DNA from: Vitis vinifera
Lineage: Eukaryota; Streptophyta; Magnoliopsida; Vitales; Vitaceae
DNA length: 64,000 bases
Direction of reading: 5' to 3'
NCBI RefSeq assembly: GCF_030704535.1
Contig: NC_081813.1
Location: 3,992,001 to 4,056,000, forward strand
This document shows, piece by piece, positions 48,601 to 59,030 of this stretch (positions are counted from its first letter, which is position 1; each line of letters begins with the position of its first letter). The position numbers and the translations under genes were made by a program. The notes under the pieces are model-generated. The model was not told the DNA's origin, ran no database searches, and worked only from the letters and a program-made list of their open reading frames with translations.

Positions 48601-49738
48601 TTTTAACATTCTTTCTGTGCATGATGAAAGTAGCTTTAATTTGCTTATGCGTGTTTTCTATAACACTTTTAAGATAGAGGATTTGGATGCTTTTGTATTA
48701 TTTCTGATTTAGTTCTCATGTGATTTTAAACAGATACTATGGCCTGATGGAATATTCTTAACCAAGCATCCAAAAAGACGAAGACCGTCTGTCCCCATAA
48801 GCCCATCCCAAATGTCACCTCATGGCCAGCAACCTGCACAAATGTCTTCACCTAAAATGGAGGATCTCCAGAAACTGCAGGAAAAGGAGCACAACTTGGT
48901 ATTGGATGAGTTGCAACAACAAGAAGCAGACCGACGTGCAAAGCTCGTATATGAGCTAATGATTGGTAATATTGGTCATCCTACACATTTCCTGTGTATT
49001 ATCTACATTAAGATATCATATTGTATTGGAGTTACCGTGGCCAATCTTGGAAATGTTACTCTCTTTTTCAATGTAGATAATCCACCATCTGCTATTGTGG
49101 GCCTTGTTGGACGCAAGGAGTACGAACAATGTGCTAAGGATCTCTATTTCTTTCTTCAGGTAATTTTTGTTCTGCTAAGGATCTATATTTCTTTTTTCAG
49201 GTAATATTTATTGCAGTAGATATGATTTGTTTTAGACGCCTTTTCTTTTTTTCCACCGGGACAAATTCCTTTAGTTCCTAGTTAAACTGGTGATTTTTTC
49301 TTTTGACCCCTGGCTTAACAGTTCAGGATGAACTTTGTATAGGAAAGATTGTATACCTAGTGAGTAGTCCATTACTGCATAACTACACCTGCCATTCAAC
49401 TCTTCCACTCGGAAAACCGTTTATATTCCATGCACTGAGTTGATGGTGGTCTTGATTGGGGAATGGAATCCTGGTGTAAATTTCGTAGTTGAGACATGTG
49501 ACCTCTCAAAATTCTTGGCACACCTAATCATTTGCAGCTGTTGATTCATTCTTCTCAGAAATTTTTCTAAAACAGTTGCAATGACTCTCTTTTTCCTGTG
49601 CAGTCATCTGTTTGTTTGAAGATGCTGGCCTTCGACCTCCTAGAGCTGCTGGTATTGTCAGCATTTCCAGAGTTGGATGACATCTTCAAGCAGTTGTTTG
49701 AAGAAAGGCAAAAGTTTGGAGAATTCAAAGCGAATTGA
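33639..49738 (+). CDS. PXA - PX - sorting nexin C-terminal domain protein
   Basis: Fifteen exons: 33639-33747, 41861-42254, 42352-42529, 42672-42811, 42892-44128, 44228-44328, 44500-44644, 45320-45388, 45504-45549, 45646-46025, 46205-46284, 46419-46554, 48734-48965, 49077-49159, 49604-49738. Total 3,465 nt, 1,154 aa, with every phase consistent. The N-terminus has two hydrophobic segments (about 22-36 and 40-58), then a PXA domain (about 95-285). A long, disordered acidic region follows. The PX domain is at about 687-790 ([40 protein letters not shown]). The Nexin_C domain covers the last ~200 residues ([40 protein letters not shown]). PX domains bind phosphoinositides; this architecture points to an endomembrane tethering or sorting role. 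It resembles Arabidopsis At1g15240 from memory. Intron 1 (8.1 kb) is swollen by transposons. Confidence 0.9.
33748..35483. other. Proximal part of PX intron 1
   Basis: Starts at a good donor (GTAAGT). It is T-rich and ordinary for plant intron sequence; no coding or structured element was recognised. A T-run occurs near 35309-35321. Confidence 0.5.
35494..39315 (+). mobile_element. 5'-truncated LINE (L1-type non-LTR retrotransposon), interrupted
   Basis: Target duplication AACAATGAGA flanks it (35484-35493 and 39314-39323, the A's partly shared with the tail). It ends in a run of about 27 A after CTTTATCTATC. It encodes the end of the linker before the RT ([17 protein letters not shown]), the RT fingers and palm ([45 protein letters not shown]), FADD after a frame change in a G-rich run at 36369-36396, and the zinc-knuckle-side tail ([20 protein letters not shown]). 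Stops and frameshifts abound, and the Asp of the first RT catalytic motif is His ([13 protein letters not shown]). The copy is dead. About 2.64 kb of LINE sequence remains after subtracting the inserted hAT-like element. Confidence 0.88.
37073..38247. mobile_element. Non-autonomous hAT-like DNA transposon nested in the LINE
   Basis: 1,175 bp. Left terminus CATGGATTGAAAAATCGG; the reverse complement of the right terminus is CAAGGATTGAAATATCGG, 16 of 18 identical. Exact 8-bp target duplication GAAGTGAG (37065-37072 and 38248-38255). The LINE reading frame is continuous across the site when the element and one duplication copy are disregarded. The first ~320 bp are packed with ATCGGC/ATATCGG units, and the last ~100 bp hold the mirrored CCGATAT units. 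Such subterminal repeats bind transposase in hAT elements. The middle has no transposase. An 8-bp duplication and CA..TG ends fit hAT. Confidence 0.85.
39324..41257. other. Distal part of PX intron 1, unexplained frames
   Basis: 39324-40000 is T-rich intron sequence. 40015-40353 (minus) and 40373-40618 (plus, containing [15 protein letters not shown]) are open but I recognise neither; composition here is less A/T-rich, hinting at a decayed insert. Confidence 0.35.
41258..41690 (-). mobile_element. Antisense LINE-type RNase H remnant in PX intron 1
   Basis: On the minus strand, [17 protein letters not shown] (about 41605-41660) and, after frame changes, a tail resembling the C-terminal helix of plant RNase H domains ([15 protein letters not shown] at about 41340-41390). 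This type-I RNase H fold (RVT_3) accompanies plant non-LTR elements. Stops separate the blocks. It lies opposite to the host gene and only 170 bp before exon 2. Confidence 0.5.
46555..48733. other. PX intron 12 (2.2 kb)
   Basis: Second-largest intron of the PX gene. It holds a stem-loop element near 46871-46982 with a (CAAAA)n loop, listed separately. The minus-strand frames at 47388-48550 show no domain. Confidence 0.5.
46871..46982. repeat. Inverted repeat with CAAAA-rich loop
   Basis: The left arm begins GACCAATCCTTAATGGAGCT. The reverse complement of the right arm begins GGACCAATCCTCAATGGACC. They match over about 35 bp with few changes. The loop contains CTATCAAAAAACAAAACAAAAC, which resembles a LINE 3' tail, so the structure may derive from an inverted retro-insertion. 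Confidence 0.5.
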
Positions 49739-50177
49739 TGGAATTTTATATTTGAAGTTTTAAAGATTCTGAGGGATATCTTCCCATGATTTTATTTTTT
49801 CAGGCACAATGTTTAAAATCATGTTTCTGTTTGTCTGTTGGGAAAGTTTTGTGACTGGAAGATCATTGTCCCCCATTTTCAACTGAGAGAATCATTGTTA
49901 TACACAGGTCAAAGTTCTGTAATTAACTTTTGATTTGGCATCTTGAGAAAATCATATGTAAATCACCAGACTGATACAACAAAAAGAAATACTACATGGA
50001 AAGCTGTTTGTTTCACCAAGCCTTCAGATTCCAATTTTCACCCTTGTTTTATCTAATGTCTCAAGGACTTGATATCTTTTTCCCTTTCTTTTTTTTTTGT
50101 TCATTTTCCTCCTAGAACAATCTGTGATTAGTTATTATACTTCAATAACATGAATTTTCCTTATAGGCAAACACTAA

Positions 50178-50482
50178 GGCTATGTTTGGTTCCCAGAAAA
50201 TTCGAGGGAAAGAAAATAGAGAGGAAAAATTAAAGAAAAGAAAAAATAAAGGAAAATAAAAAATAGATTCAAAATCAATAAATTATTTTTATATATTTCT
50301 TCAAACTTATTTCACTTAGTTTCATCTATTATATAAAGATTAAATAATTTTAAAATATATAAATTTCTAACTAATTTTAATTATATTTAATTTTCTTTAA
50401 AAAATGAAACCAAACATGAAAAAGTCATTTTCCTTAATAATTTTTTTCTTTCCTTAATACTTTTCGGGAACCAAACATAGCC
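50178..50482. mobile_element. Tourist/PIF-Harbinger-type MITE
   Basis: 305 bp with terminal repeats GGCTATGTTTGGTTCCC at the left and GGGAACCAAACATAGCC at the right, perfect over 17 bp. Both sides carry TAA (50175-50177 and 50483-50485), the 3-bp target duplication typical of Harbinger/Tourist elements. The interior is A/T-rich and non-coding. Confidence 0.75.
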
Positions 50483-50821
50483 TAAGTATTCTCACCATGT
50501 GTTGGAAATTATGAAAGTCGTCAAGAAGTTGAGTCATCACAATGATATCTCCCTTAAGCCACATTTGGTTGTCTGGTTGTCATCCAAAGGTACTTAAAAA
50601 ATGTTTAAAAAAAAAAAAATTGTAATATATGATTTTAATATAAAATTACAAATATCATAAAAATGAAAAAAAAAAACCTTATATGTTTTAAAAATATTTA
50701 ATCTTTATATAAAAAGATTAAACAAGTAACTAATTTAAAATTGAATATAAAACAATTTATGCACTTTAAATTTATTTTTTATTTTCTCATACTTTTCTTC
50801 CTTCCAAAACCAAAAACAGCT

Positions 50822-51470
50822 TTAGGGTTAGTTTGGTTTTTGTTTTCAAGAACTGTTTTTTGTTCTTGAAAACAAAATACACAAAAAACTTGTTTGGGAA
50901 AAAGGGTGTGTTTTTGTTTTTCATGTTTTCTGTGTTCTCAAAAACCACTTTTTTTATAACAATAAAAAGGTGTTTTCATTATTTTTTTATTGTTCAAAAA
51001 ATAAATTATTTTTCGTGTTTTCTTTATCTTCTTTTTGTATTTTCTTAATTATTTTTTGTGTTTCCACAAAAATGAACTCCATCCAACCACCATCCAAACT
51101 CTTTCTTTTTCCTTAAATTATTAAAATTAATATACTTACACATAATTACGGTCATCATTTATGTAAAAAAATTATAGAAGGTAAAAATTTCAAAATAAAA
51201 TAATTTTTTTAAATTTAAATGAATTATGCAAAATTATTTACATACTTATAATATCAAATTAAAGAAAAAAAAACACTTTATTAATTAAAAAAATTAACTT
51301 TCAAACATGTTTTTTATTTTATTTATTTAAAGTTTTTTTTTATTAACTCAACCCAACAAGTTTTTTTTCTTTTTTTTAAAATACAATTCCCAAACACAAT
51401 TTTTTTTTTTGAAAACACAAAAAACTGTTTTTCAAAACAGTTTTCAAAAACAGCAACCAAACAACTCCTA
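50822..51470. mobile_element. Foldback-like AT-rich element
   Basis: Left end AGGGTTAGTTTGGTTTTTGT; the reverse complement of the right end is AGGAGTTGTTTGGTTGCTGT, followed on both sides by TTTTCAAGAACTG-like text. Just inside the left end is a perfect 12-bp stem (GTTTTCAAGAAC/GTTCTTGAAAAC). Target duplication unclear; another possible right end lies near 51705. Confidence 0.4.
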
Positions 51471-52934
51471 GTTTCTTAAATTTTCTAAAATAAATTTTCC
51501 TAAACCATGCTTAAGTTGTTAAAGACCACGGAAAAAATGGTTGGCAGGATGCCACTAGTTACCCATTGAACAGCCTTTTACCACCTCAGAAAGGCACCAT
51601 GATTTCACATTCCCACATCCGTCAAGTTCGTTAAAAGATTAATGTTATGTTTTAAACAAGAAAAACTATTCTTAAAAACAGTTACCAAACAAACCCTAAA
51701 TAACCAAACTCTGATTTGTCATGCATTCCAAATTAATCACATTATGCAACCTCTACAGTGGGCTGGCGCATCCAAGCGTACGCATGTCTATTTGATTGGT
51801 CGCTCATTCACATATATCTAATTTGCCTATCAAAACATTATGCAAATACCAACAGATCATCAATTATAGGGGGATATGATAAATTATTTTGTTTAGCACA
51901 AATGCAAACCCTCCAGCAAAGAACTCGGAGAACCTGGTTTGCACATCCACAGATTTGATAGTCACATTAAAATAATTCCGAACTGGTTTAACACATCTGT
52001 TTTACTTTGCCACAAGATAAAATAGAACCCCTGATAAACAAAGAAAGAGCACACACCTGAGACATGAAATGGAAGTACAATATTGGATCTCCAGGAGAGA
52101 ACCCAGCAATAGCCATCAGAATTTTTCTTTGTTTTTTCAACAATTGCCAGCACTAAACAAGACTACTGTGAAAATTGGCTTTTGATTAGGACCAAGAACA
52201 AATGTCGGGTAAGCTTCATAGTAAGCATTCTTCAGAACCAAACATACCAGAGAAAATGGATCCCCTCAAAGAAACCATCTAGACCTCTACCATGATGAAT
52301 CATTAATTCAAAGGATTATGGCAAAAAAATGGATCAGTTCACTTCAAATGTTCAGGAACAAGTCCCCATCCATAAAGAATATGAGAATAAAAAAGCCAAA
52401 AAAGATCTTAATTCCGACTGAATTGTTGTTTTTGGCAATCTAACAAATGAATTATCCACCTGTTCACCAATTCAAATCAAACTCTACCCTTACCAACTTA
52501 CCAAACAAAACAGAACCCAACATCTAACACCTTCACCCCACCTAAAAAGGCGGGAGAAGCCAAATAATTGAAGTTTAAGAAGTAACGCACAAGTTTTCCT
52601 AGAACCACTATACTGCATTTCCCCAAAAACAAAAGGTCTACTAACAGCATTCTCATGAGATAAATAATGATTAGCCAACATGAAAACCATAAACTTCCAT
52701 CAAAGAAAAACCAACCAAAAAGTAAGTAAAAGGCCAAACTAACAGTACTATCGTCCAATTCGCATCCAAAATTTAAACCAACTACATATCAAGGAAAACT
52801 GAGAGCAATTTTGGAATGAAAAATAAGCAACACTCATCAAATAATGTTCCCAAAAATCTTGTTCCAACACCTGATGCCAACTGAAACTAAGAAGGGCAGC
52901 ACCCAAATTATGCCCAGTATGGCTCTTCTACACC

Positions 52935-53764
52935 TTAAGCTGAGGCAGCTGCTCCCTTCTTCCTTGGAGCTGCTTGAGTACCTATATAAGAACAAAGCAT
53001 AAAATAAATTTCATAATCAAAAGAAACCAGTAAATGCACAAAAAGAAAAGACAAAAAAAAAATAGAATGATTTATTTTACCTTCTCTGAAGTTGCTCTTG
53101 AACCTACAAGCAACATGGCGAAGGTACCTCATCCTACCAGTTCCAGTTGTCTTCCTCCGGATCGCCTTCACACTCCAGTTATCTGAAATCGTTTAAAACA
53201 TAATAAATTAGTTAAGAAAAATCTAAAAACAACTCCATGTAAAAAAACAAAAAAGGTACAAGAGAGAGCAAGGCTAATGTGATCAAAGCGCGCTCACATT
53301 TTCTGATACGGGCTGCGGGAAAACCGCAGGCGGCGCATCGGCTCTTCTGCAGATGGAAGCTGCGGCGACCGCACCGGACGCAGAGGGTGTGAGTCTTGTT
53401 CCTTCTCTTACCGAAGCTTCCTGTTCCTTTTCCCTGTTGCATATAGATACTCAATCAGATTAATACACAAGCCTACACACGTCTAAAAAGATCAGGATCT
53501 GTTCCCTTAGCGAGAAATTGAAACAAAAGGAAAGGAAAACTCCAGTCAAAAACTTCGTAGTTCAAGAAAAAGAAAGGAGCTGTTTGGCTTCCGAGAAACC
53601 AATAGAAATAAAAAAGGAGAGGAAATGTTGAGAATCAAATGCTCGTTTTCCTGAGAACGATAAACAACGAAGAGCAAACGATCTCAACTTTCCATGTCAT
53701 TCCTTCATTTTTCCTCCAGTTTCTCAGGAACCAAACAGAGAGGTTGAAAGAGAGAGTTTACCAT
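52935..53764 (-). CDS. RPL37: 60S ribosomal protein eL37 (L37)
   Basis: Four exons on the minus strand: 53762-53764 (the ATG alone), 53298-53433, 53081-53182, 52935-52981. Total 288 nt, 95 aa, the usual plant length. The product begins [19 protein letters not shown] and contains the zinc ribbon C19-x2-C22-x11-C34-x2-C37, then [18 protein letters not shown] and ends in RKKGAAASA. eL37 is a zinc-binding protein of the large cytosolic ribosomal subunit that contacts rRNA near the exit tunnel. An exon consisting only of the start codon, followed at once by an intron, is common in plant ribosomal protein genes. The gene is divergent from the helicase and convergent with the PX gene. ACRFKSN replaces the PRRFKTN I remember from other plants, a mild divergence. 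Confidence 0.95.
53576..53745. repeat. Inverted repeat inside eL37 intron 1
   Basis: TGTTTGGCTTCCGAGAAACC at 53581-53600 faces the reverse complement of CTGTTTGGTTCCTGAGAAAC at 53719-53738. The interior is purine-rich then pyrimidine-rich. It looks like a small MITE or a paired intronic motif. A third copy in direct orientation lies at 54261-54280 in the helicase intron 1. Confidence 0.5.
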
Positions 53765-54110
53765 TGTAGCAGAGAGAAAAAAAAACCCTAACTTAGGAGC
53801 TCCCTGGCCAAGGACCTCAGAGCGGCGTTATCGATAGGCTTTATACCATGAACCAGAGTTAGGGTTTAGGGTTGGGAACTGAATTGTAATCAAATGCGCT
53901 CAACCCCACCCGAGTTCGATGACGTGGCAATACGCTATTGGACGGGCAATCACTTGGACCCTCCAGACTCAACGTTGGGCTTTCGGGCCCATGACCATTT
54001 GGAAGTTGTGTATTAGGCCCAGCCCATATGTTTCTGGCGGGAAGATGCTTTTTCTTCTTCATCTTCGTCAGCTGTCACCGCAGGGAAAGCGGCAGAGAAG
54101 CTCGGGAGAA
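53765..54110. promoter_or_regulatory. Shared bidirectional promoter of eL37 and helicase
   Basis: 346 bp between the two start codons. A telo-box AAACCCTAA lies at 53783-53791, 19 bp upstream of the eL37 ATG. TTAGGGTTTAGGGTT lies at 53859-53873. Four site II-type elements (TGGGCT 53976-53981; GGCCCA 53986-53991; GGCCCA 54016-54021; AGCCCA 54021-54026) cluster on the helicase side. Telo-boxes with TGGGCY motifs are known hallmarks of plant ribosomal-protein and cell-cycle promoters (TCP and Purα-type binding). Activity in both directions is inferred. Confidence 0.7.
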
Positions 54111-57100
54111 ATGGAAGAAAGTGAACCCCCCAAATTTCCGGCGTTTCCATATGAGCCCTATTCGATTCAGATTGATTTCATGAAAGCCCTTTATCGCTCT
54201 CTCAATAAGGGTGGTGTTTCTATGCTCGAAAGCCCCACTGGTGAGGCTCACTCACACTCTCTGTTTGGTTTCTGAGAAAAAGGAGGGTAAGAAGTGGGAA
54301 AATGATTTTTGTATGAGATTTTTGGGTGTGTGAAATTGTAAGTAGTTAAATATTTTGAGATTTAGGATTTTGTTTTACTGCGTCTTCGATGATTCTGGGT
54401 TGCTTAATTTGAATCATTTTAGCATCTCTCACATAAAGTTAATATGGTGTTCGAGAGATATCGTGTATAGTCTGCTTGATTGGTGAGAAAACAGAGGAAT
54501 TCAAATGAGAAATTCGGATTCAACTAAGATAAGTAACTGTTTTAGGCTTAAATTAAGGGGAAAATTTTCTTTTTCCAGAACCTAAAATTGGAAATTCAAG
54601 AAGTGGGATTTTGCTATATTTTCTTTTTTACATGTTCTTAGGCTTAATGGTTTTTGTTGGCTTAATTTGGAATCCCTTGTCGCTACAGGGACTGGCAAAA
54701 CTCTGAGTATAATTTGCAGTGCTCTGCAATGGCTTGTTGACAGGAAGCAACAACTCAAATCTGAAGCCAATCAGACTCAAACACCTGGAGGTGGAACTGG
54801 TTCAGACGATGAACCCGACTGGATGAAAAACTTTGTCGCAAACAAAGATCCTGCAGTGGAGGACAAGATGAAGAAGAAGCTAAGGTTTGGAAAGGAGAAA
54901 CCAGATAAGGGAAGGAATCAAGGAAGTTGCAGAAACCTGTTATCACCTAATCTTGTAGAGGAAGGTATTCATGAGAAGAAAGATAGTGAGAATCTGGGGG
55001 AAATTAATGGGGTGGAATTGAATGATGAAGAGTTCTTGGTGGAAGAATATGAAAGCGAAGAGGAAGAGGGTGTTGGTGTAGGGAAATCAAAGAGGAAGGC
55101 TGGTGGGGTTTCTATAAATTCATCAAGTGATGAGGAAGAGGAAGATGACAACGAGGAGGATGGAGAGGGATTAAAGATTTATTTCTGTAGTCGGACCCAC
55201 TCACAACTGTCGCAGTTTGTGAAGGAGTTAAGAAAGACTATTTTTGGTAATGAGATGAAGGTTGTATGTTTGGGCTCAAGGAAAATTTCCTGCATCAATG
55301 AAGGTAAACTAATATTTAGAACGTGTTGAAATGTCATGTAGAAAGTAAACTGCTTGATTGGTTTCTGGATAATTTTTTATACAGTTCAACAGCATGAATA
55401 CAGACATAACAGAAAAGTGGCAGCTGTCATGAAAAGTGATGATAAAAATTTCAATCTTGGCATTTCATGAAATTTCAAAACTGATCTCATGCCTTCAGTT
55501 GTGTTATCTCCATTTTTTTTCATGGTCTATTCTTGATCATGGATTACAATCTTCAAGCCCCATATAAGGAAAATATCTTAATTTTCAGGGGATGCCCAAA
55601 CATGGCTTACTGAACTAATAAAATTGAACTTAATGCAAATTTGACATTGTTTGGGGGGTTCTGTTTCAGAGGTTTTGAAGCTGGGAAACTCTACTCGTAT
55701 CAACGAACGGTGTTTGGAGCTTCAACAGAACAAGAAAAAAGAAGTTTCCAAACTTAAGGTATCATACATTGCTGTTCATGTCAGTTTGGTGGTTAATTTA
55801 ATCCATGAATCTTTTTTGTTTTTCTGATAACTTGAACTTTGAGCATCTTTTTGAACTGAAAATTATAGATGCTTTATTTTACTGTGGGATTTTTATGATT
55901 ATGCTATGAATTTGTACTCTTTCATTTGAAATAAATGGGCAGATTTGTGAATGAACTGACTTGGAGCATGCCCTCATTGTTCCATTCAAGCTTGTAAAAG
56001 GATTTTCTTTTTATCATGATTGAAATAACTGTGTTGATTTTGATAGAACTTGGGTTCAGAAGGAAGAATACGTAGGACCAAGGCTTCTTCTGGATGCCCA
56101 ATGCTTAGAAATCATAAATTACAAAAGCAATTTAGGAGTGAGATTTCACAAGAAGGAGCTTTGGATATTGAAGACCTTGTGCACCTTGGAAGAAGGATGG
56201 GAACTTGTCCATATTATGGCTCCCGAAGCATCATCCCAGCAGCTGATCTTGTGGTTCTTCCATATCAGTCTCTTCTATCAAAATCATCCCGCGAATCACT
56301 TGGTCTGAATTTGAAGAATAACATTGTTATAATAGACGAAGCTCACAATCTAGCCGATTCTCTCATTAGCATGTATGATGCAAAAATCACTTCCTCACAG
56401 GTAAGAGAAAAAGAATTATCCATCTCCATTTTTATGTAAGCATCATTGTTGCTTCTGAAAGGCAGGTTGCCAGCCTGGTATTGGGTGTTAATTTGACAAT
56501 TCTTTTAAGCCTCCTCTTAGCTAACATTCAGATTTCAATCTTTAATACCCTAATCAGTTTGAATTGTTGGCTTTTGATTATTATCTTAGAATTGAATATT
56601 CAAAAATTGGTAATATTTGGTGTTTTTTCTACTCAGTTGGAGCATGTGCATTCTCATATAAAGCAGTATCTGCAAAGATTTCGCAATTTTTTAGGACCTG
56701 GCAATCGAAGATATATCCAAACATTATTAGTCGTCACCAGGGCTTTTCTTCAAATTCTTCTTAATGGTAAGGATACAAGTTTGGTTGATCCTGGCCATGA
56801 TGCTGAAAAAGCTTTTGGAGCGAAAAGTGCCTCTGATTCTTCTATGGCCATTAATGATTTTTTGTTCTCTCTCAATATTGACAACATCAACTTGGTCAAA
56901 TTGCTACATTATATAAAGGAAAGCAATATCATCCACAAGGTAATTGCTTACTACCACCATTTATCTATTCGTTGCTACCCAGTTCTGTTAATTCTTTCTT
57001 TCCTGCACTTTCCCATTTAAGAAGATATCTCTATTTTGTTTGCCAGGTAAGTGGTTATGGAGATAAAGTGGCCTACTTGCGAAAAGGTTCAGCCCTTAAT

Positions 57101-59030
57101 GATGGTGGAGAAAGTAATGAGGAGGGAAGTACTTTGTCTGGATTTCGGGCATTTGTTGATATGTTGCAGTCACTAACAAATAATGATGGTGACGGAAAGA
57201 TAATAATCTCAAGGGCAAAACAAGCATGTTCTGGACAACAAGGAGGATATCTAAAATATGTTATGCTCACAGGGGAGAAGATTTTTTCTGAGGTTTGTTT
57301 GAAATTCAGTACTTTCGCATGCCTGGATTTTTCATAGATTAGGTTTTTATTTGACAATAATGAAAGTTTGATATCTGAATATAGATTGTGGATCAAGCAC
57401 ATGCTGTCATACTGGCAGGAGGAACCCTGCAACCAATTGAGGAGACAAGGGAGCGACTATTCCCATGGTTAACATCTGATCAGTTCCATTTCTTTTCATG
57501 CAGTCACATTATCCCTCCTGAGAGTATTTTGCCTGTTGCTCTTTCTCATGGCCCCTCTGGCCAGTCATTTGATTTTAGTTACAGCTCCAGAAGCTCATCA
57601 ATCATGGTGAGTGCATTACAGATTTACTCTTCTTTTGATGGGGATTACTCTGATAATCTTCATTCTCTGATAGCACCATTTATTCAAGTTTATTGTTTGA
57701 GTGATCGACTGTGTATTTTACTTCTGCCTAGAACAGCTATTTCAGTGTCATTCGTTCCATTCCATGTATAATTTTATAGTATTCTGAAGCAAGATCCATG
57801 TCTCAACTTTATTGGAAACAGAAGTTTCTGTTGTTACTTCTGAAAAGTTTTCACATAGATCATGATTGGTCGCCAACTAAACTATGTTGTTGGGCTTGAA
57901 ATTGCAGATAGAGGAGCTAGGACTCTTGCTTTGCAATTTGGTGACAGTGGTTCCTGAAGGAATTGTTGTGTTCTTCTCTTCATTTGATTATGAAGGACAG
58001 GTCCATGATGCATGGAAGGCTTCAGGCATTCTTGAGAGGATTATGAAGAAGAAGTGTGTATTTAGAGAGCCTAGAAAAAACACAGATGTGGAATTTGTTC
58101 TTAAGGAATACAAGGAAGCAATTGATAAATCATCTGACAGGAATCAGAAAGAAGATCCAGTGCCTCAGAATGGTGCTATACTCCTAGCTGTAGTCGGTGG
58201 GAAGATATCAGAAGGTATCAACTTCAGCGATGGGATGGGTCGATGCATTGTCATGGTTGGACTGCCCTACCCTAGTCCATCTGACATTGAGTTGTTGGAG
58301 AGGGTGAAGTATATTGAAGGCCTGGGAGTCTCAATCTCCAGCCGATCAACAAAGTTTTCAGTTGGTAATGAATATTTCAGTGGAGATGTCCAAGTTGGGT
58401 TCGACATCCTACGAAGTTGCAAGCATAGAGGAAAAGAATATTATGAAAATCTTTGCATGAAAGCTGTAAATCAATCAATTGGTGCGTCTAAACTACTCTA
58501 CTTATCTGCTGAAAATCATATGCAAGTTGATAGACCACAAGGATGGTTTACCAGGACTATTCATAATGCCTTGGGTGCAGAAGCTGTTCCTAAGTTGGAA
58601 CCTGGCCTAACCAGTTCTCCAAAACATCACATTTTTTATACAATCAGAAATGAATTTGGTCTAGTCCTTAGGGAAATGCTAGTGATTAAATCTCTAGAGT
58701 CATCTAATAAGCCCAGTTTGTGTGTGTGTTGTTTACATGTAATAATACATACCCAGTGGCGTTTACTATTAATTTTTACTGATATCTGTACCTTATCTTT
58801 GATTGTCTGTTTTAGGTAGAGCAATTCGGCACATCAATGACTACGCTGCAATTTTGTTGGTTGACGCACGATATGCATCCGATCCTTTAAAAAGAAGCTT
58901 CTCTCACCCAACTAACAAGCTCCCACAGTGGATAAAAGATTGTCTTGTACCTGTAACTGGCAAATATGGAGAAGCACACAGGCTGCTGCACCAGTTCTTC
59001 AAATTCAACAAGAAGAGAGGCTGTCAGTAA
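54111..59030 (+). CDS. DDX11: DDX11/CHL1-like Fe-S DNA helicase (XPD family)
   Basis: Nine exons: 54111-54240, 54689-55303, 55670-55758, 56047-56400, 56637-56939, 57047-57292, 57385-57606, 57908-58481, 58816-59030. Total 2,748 nt, 915 aa, close to human DDX11. Motifs: Q-like FPYEPYSIQ at 12-20, Walker A ESPTGTGKT 40-48, YFCSRTHSQLSQF (motif Ia), four Fe-S cysteines at about 245, 263, 295 and 332 (the last in GTCPYYGSR), DEAH box 375-378, GISEGINF-type GKISEGINFSDGMGR (motif V), and QSIGRAIRHINDYA from 842 (motif VI). A long acidic insert lies between Walker A and motif Ia, as in DDX11. The family unwinds 5'-to-3', acting in sister-chromatid cohesion and replication-fork stability. From memory it resembles At1g79890. 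All catalytic motifs appear intact. Confidence 0.93.

Larger units (their letters stand above)
49739..52934. other. Spacer between convergent PX and eL37 genes
   Basis: 49739-50150 is probably PX 3' UTR. 50178-50482 is a MITE, and 50820-51470 a second foldback-like stretch. 51700-52934 is non-coding by my reading and includes the eL37 3' UTR near its right end. Minus-strand frames at 51962-52758 have no recognisable features. Confidence 0.45.

Noticed and set aside
53919-54275. Longer N-terminus for the helicase starting at 53919
   Set aside because: It would run through the shared promoter motifs; the ATG at 54111 matches the expected family start just before the FPYEPYSIQ motif.
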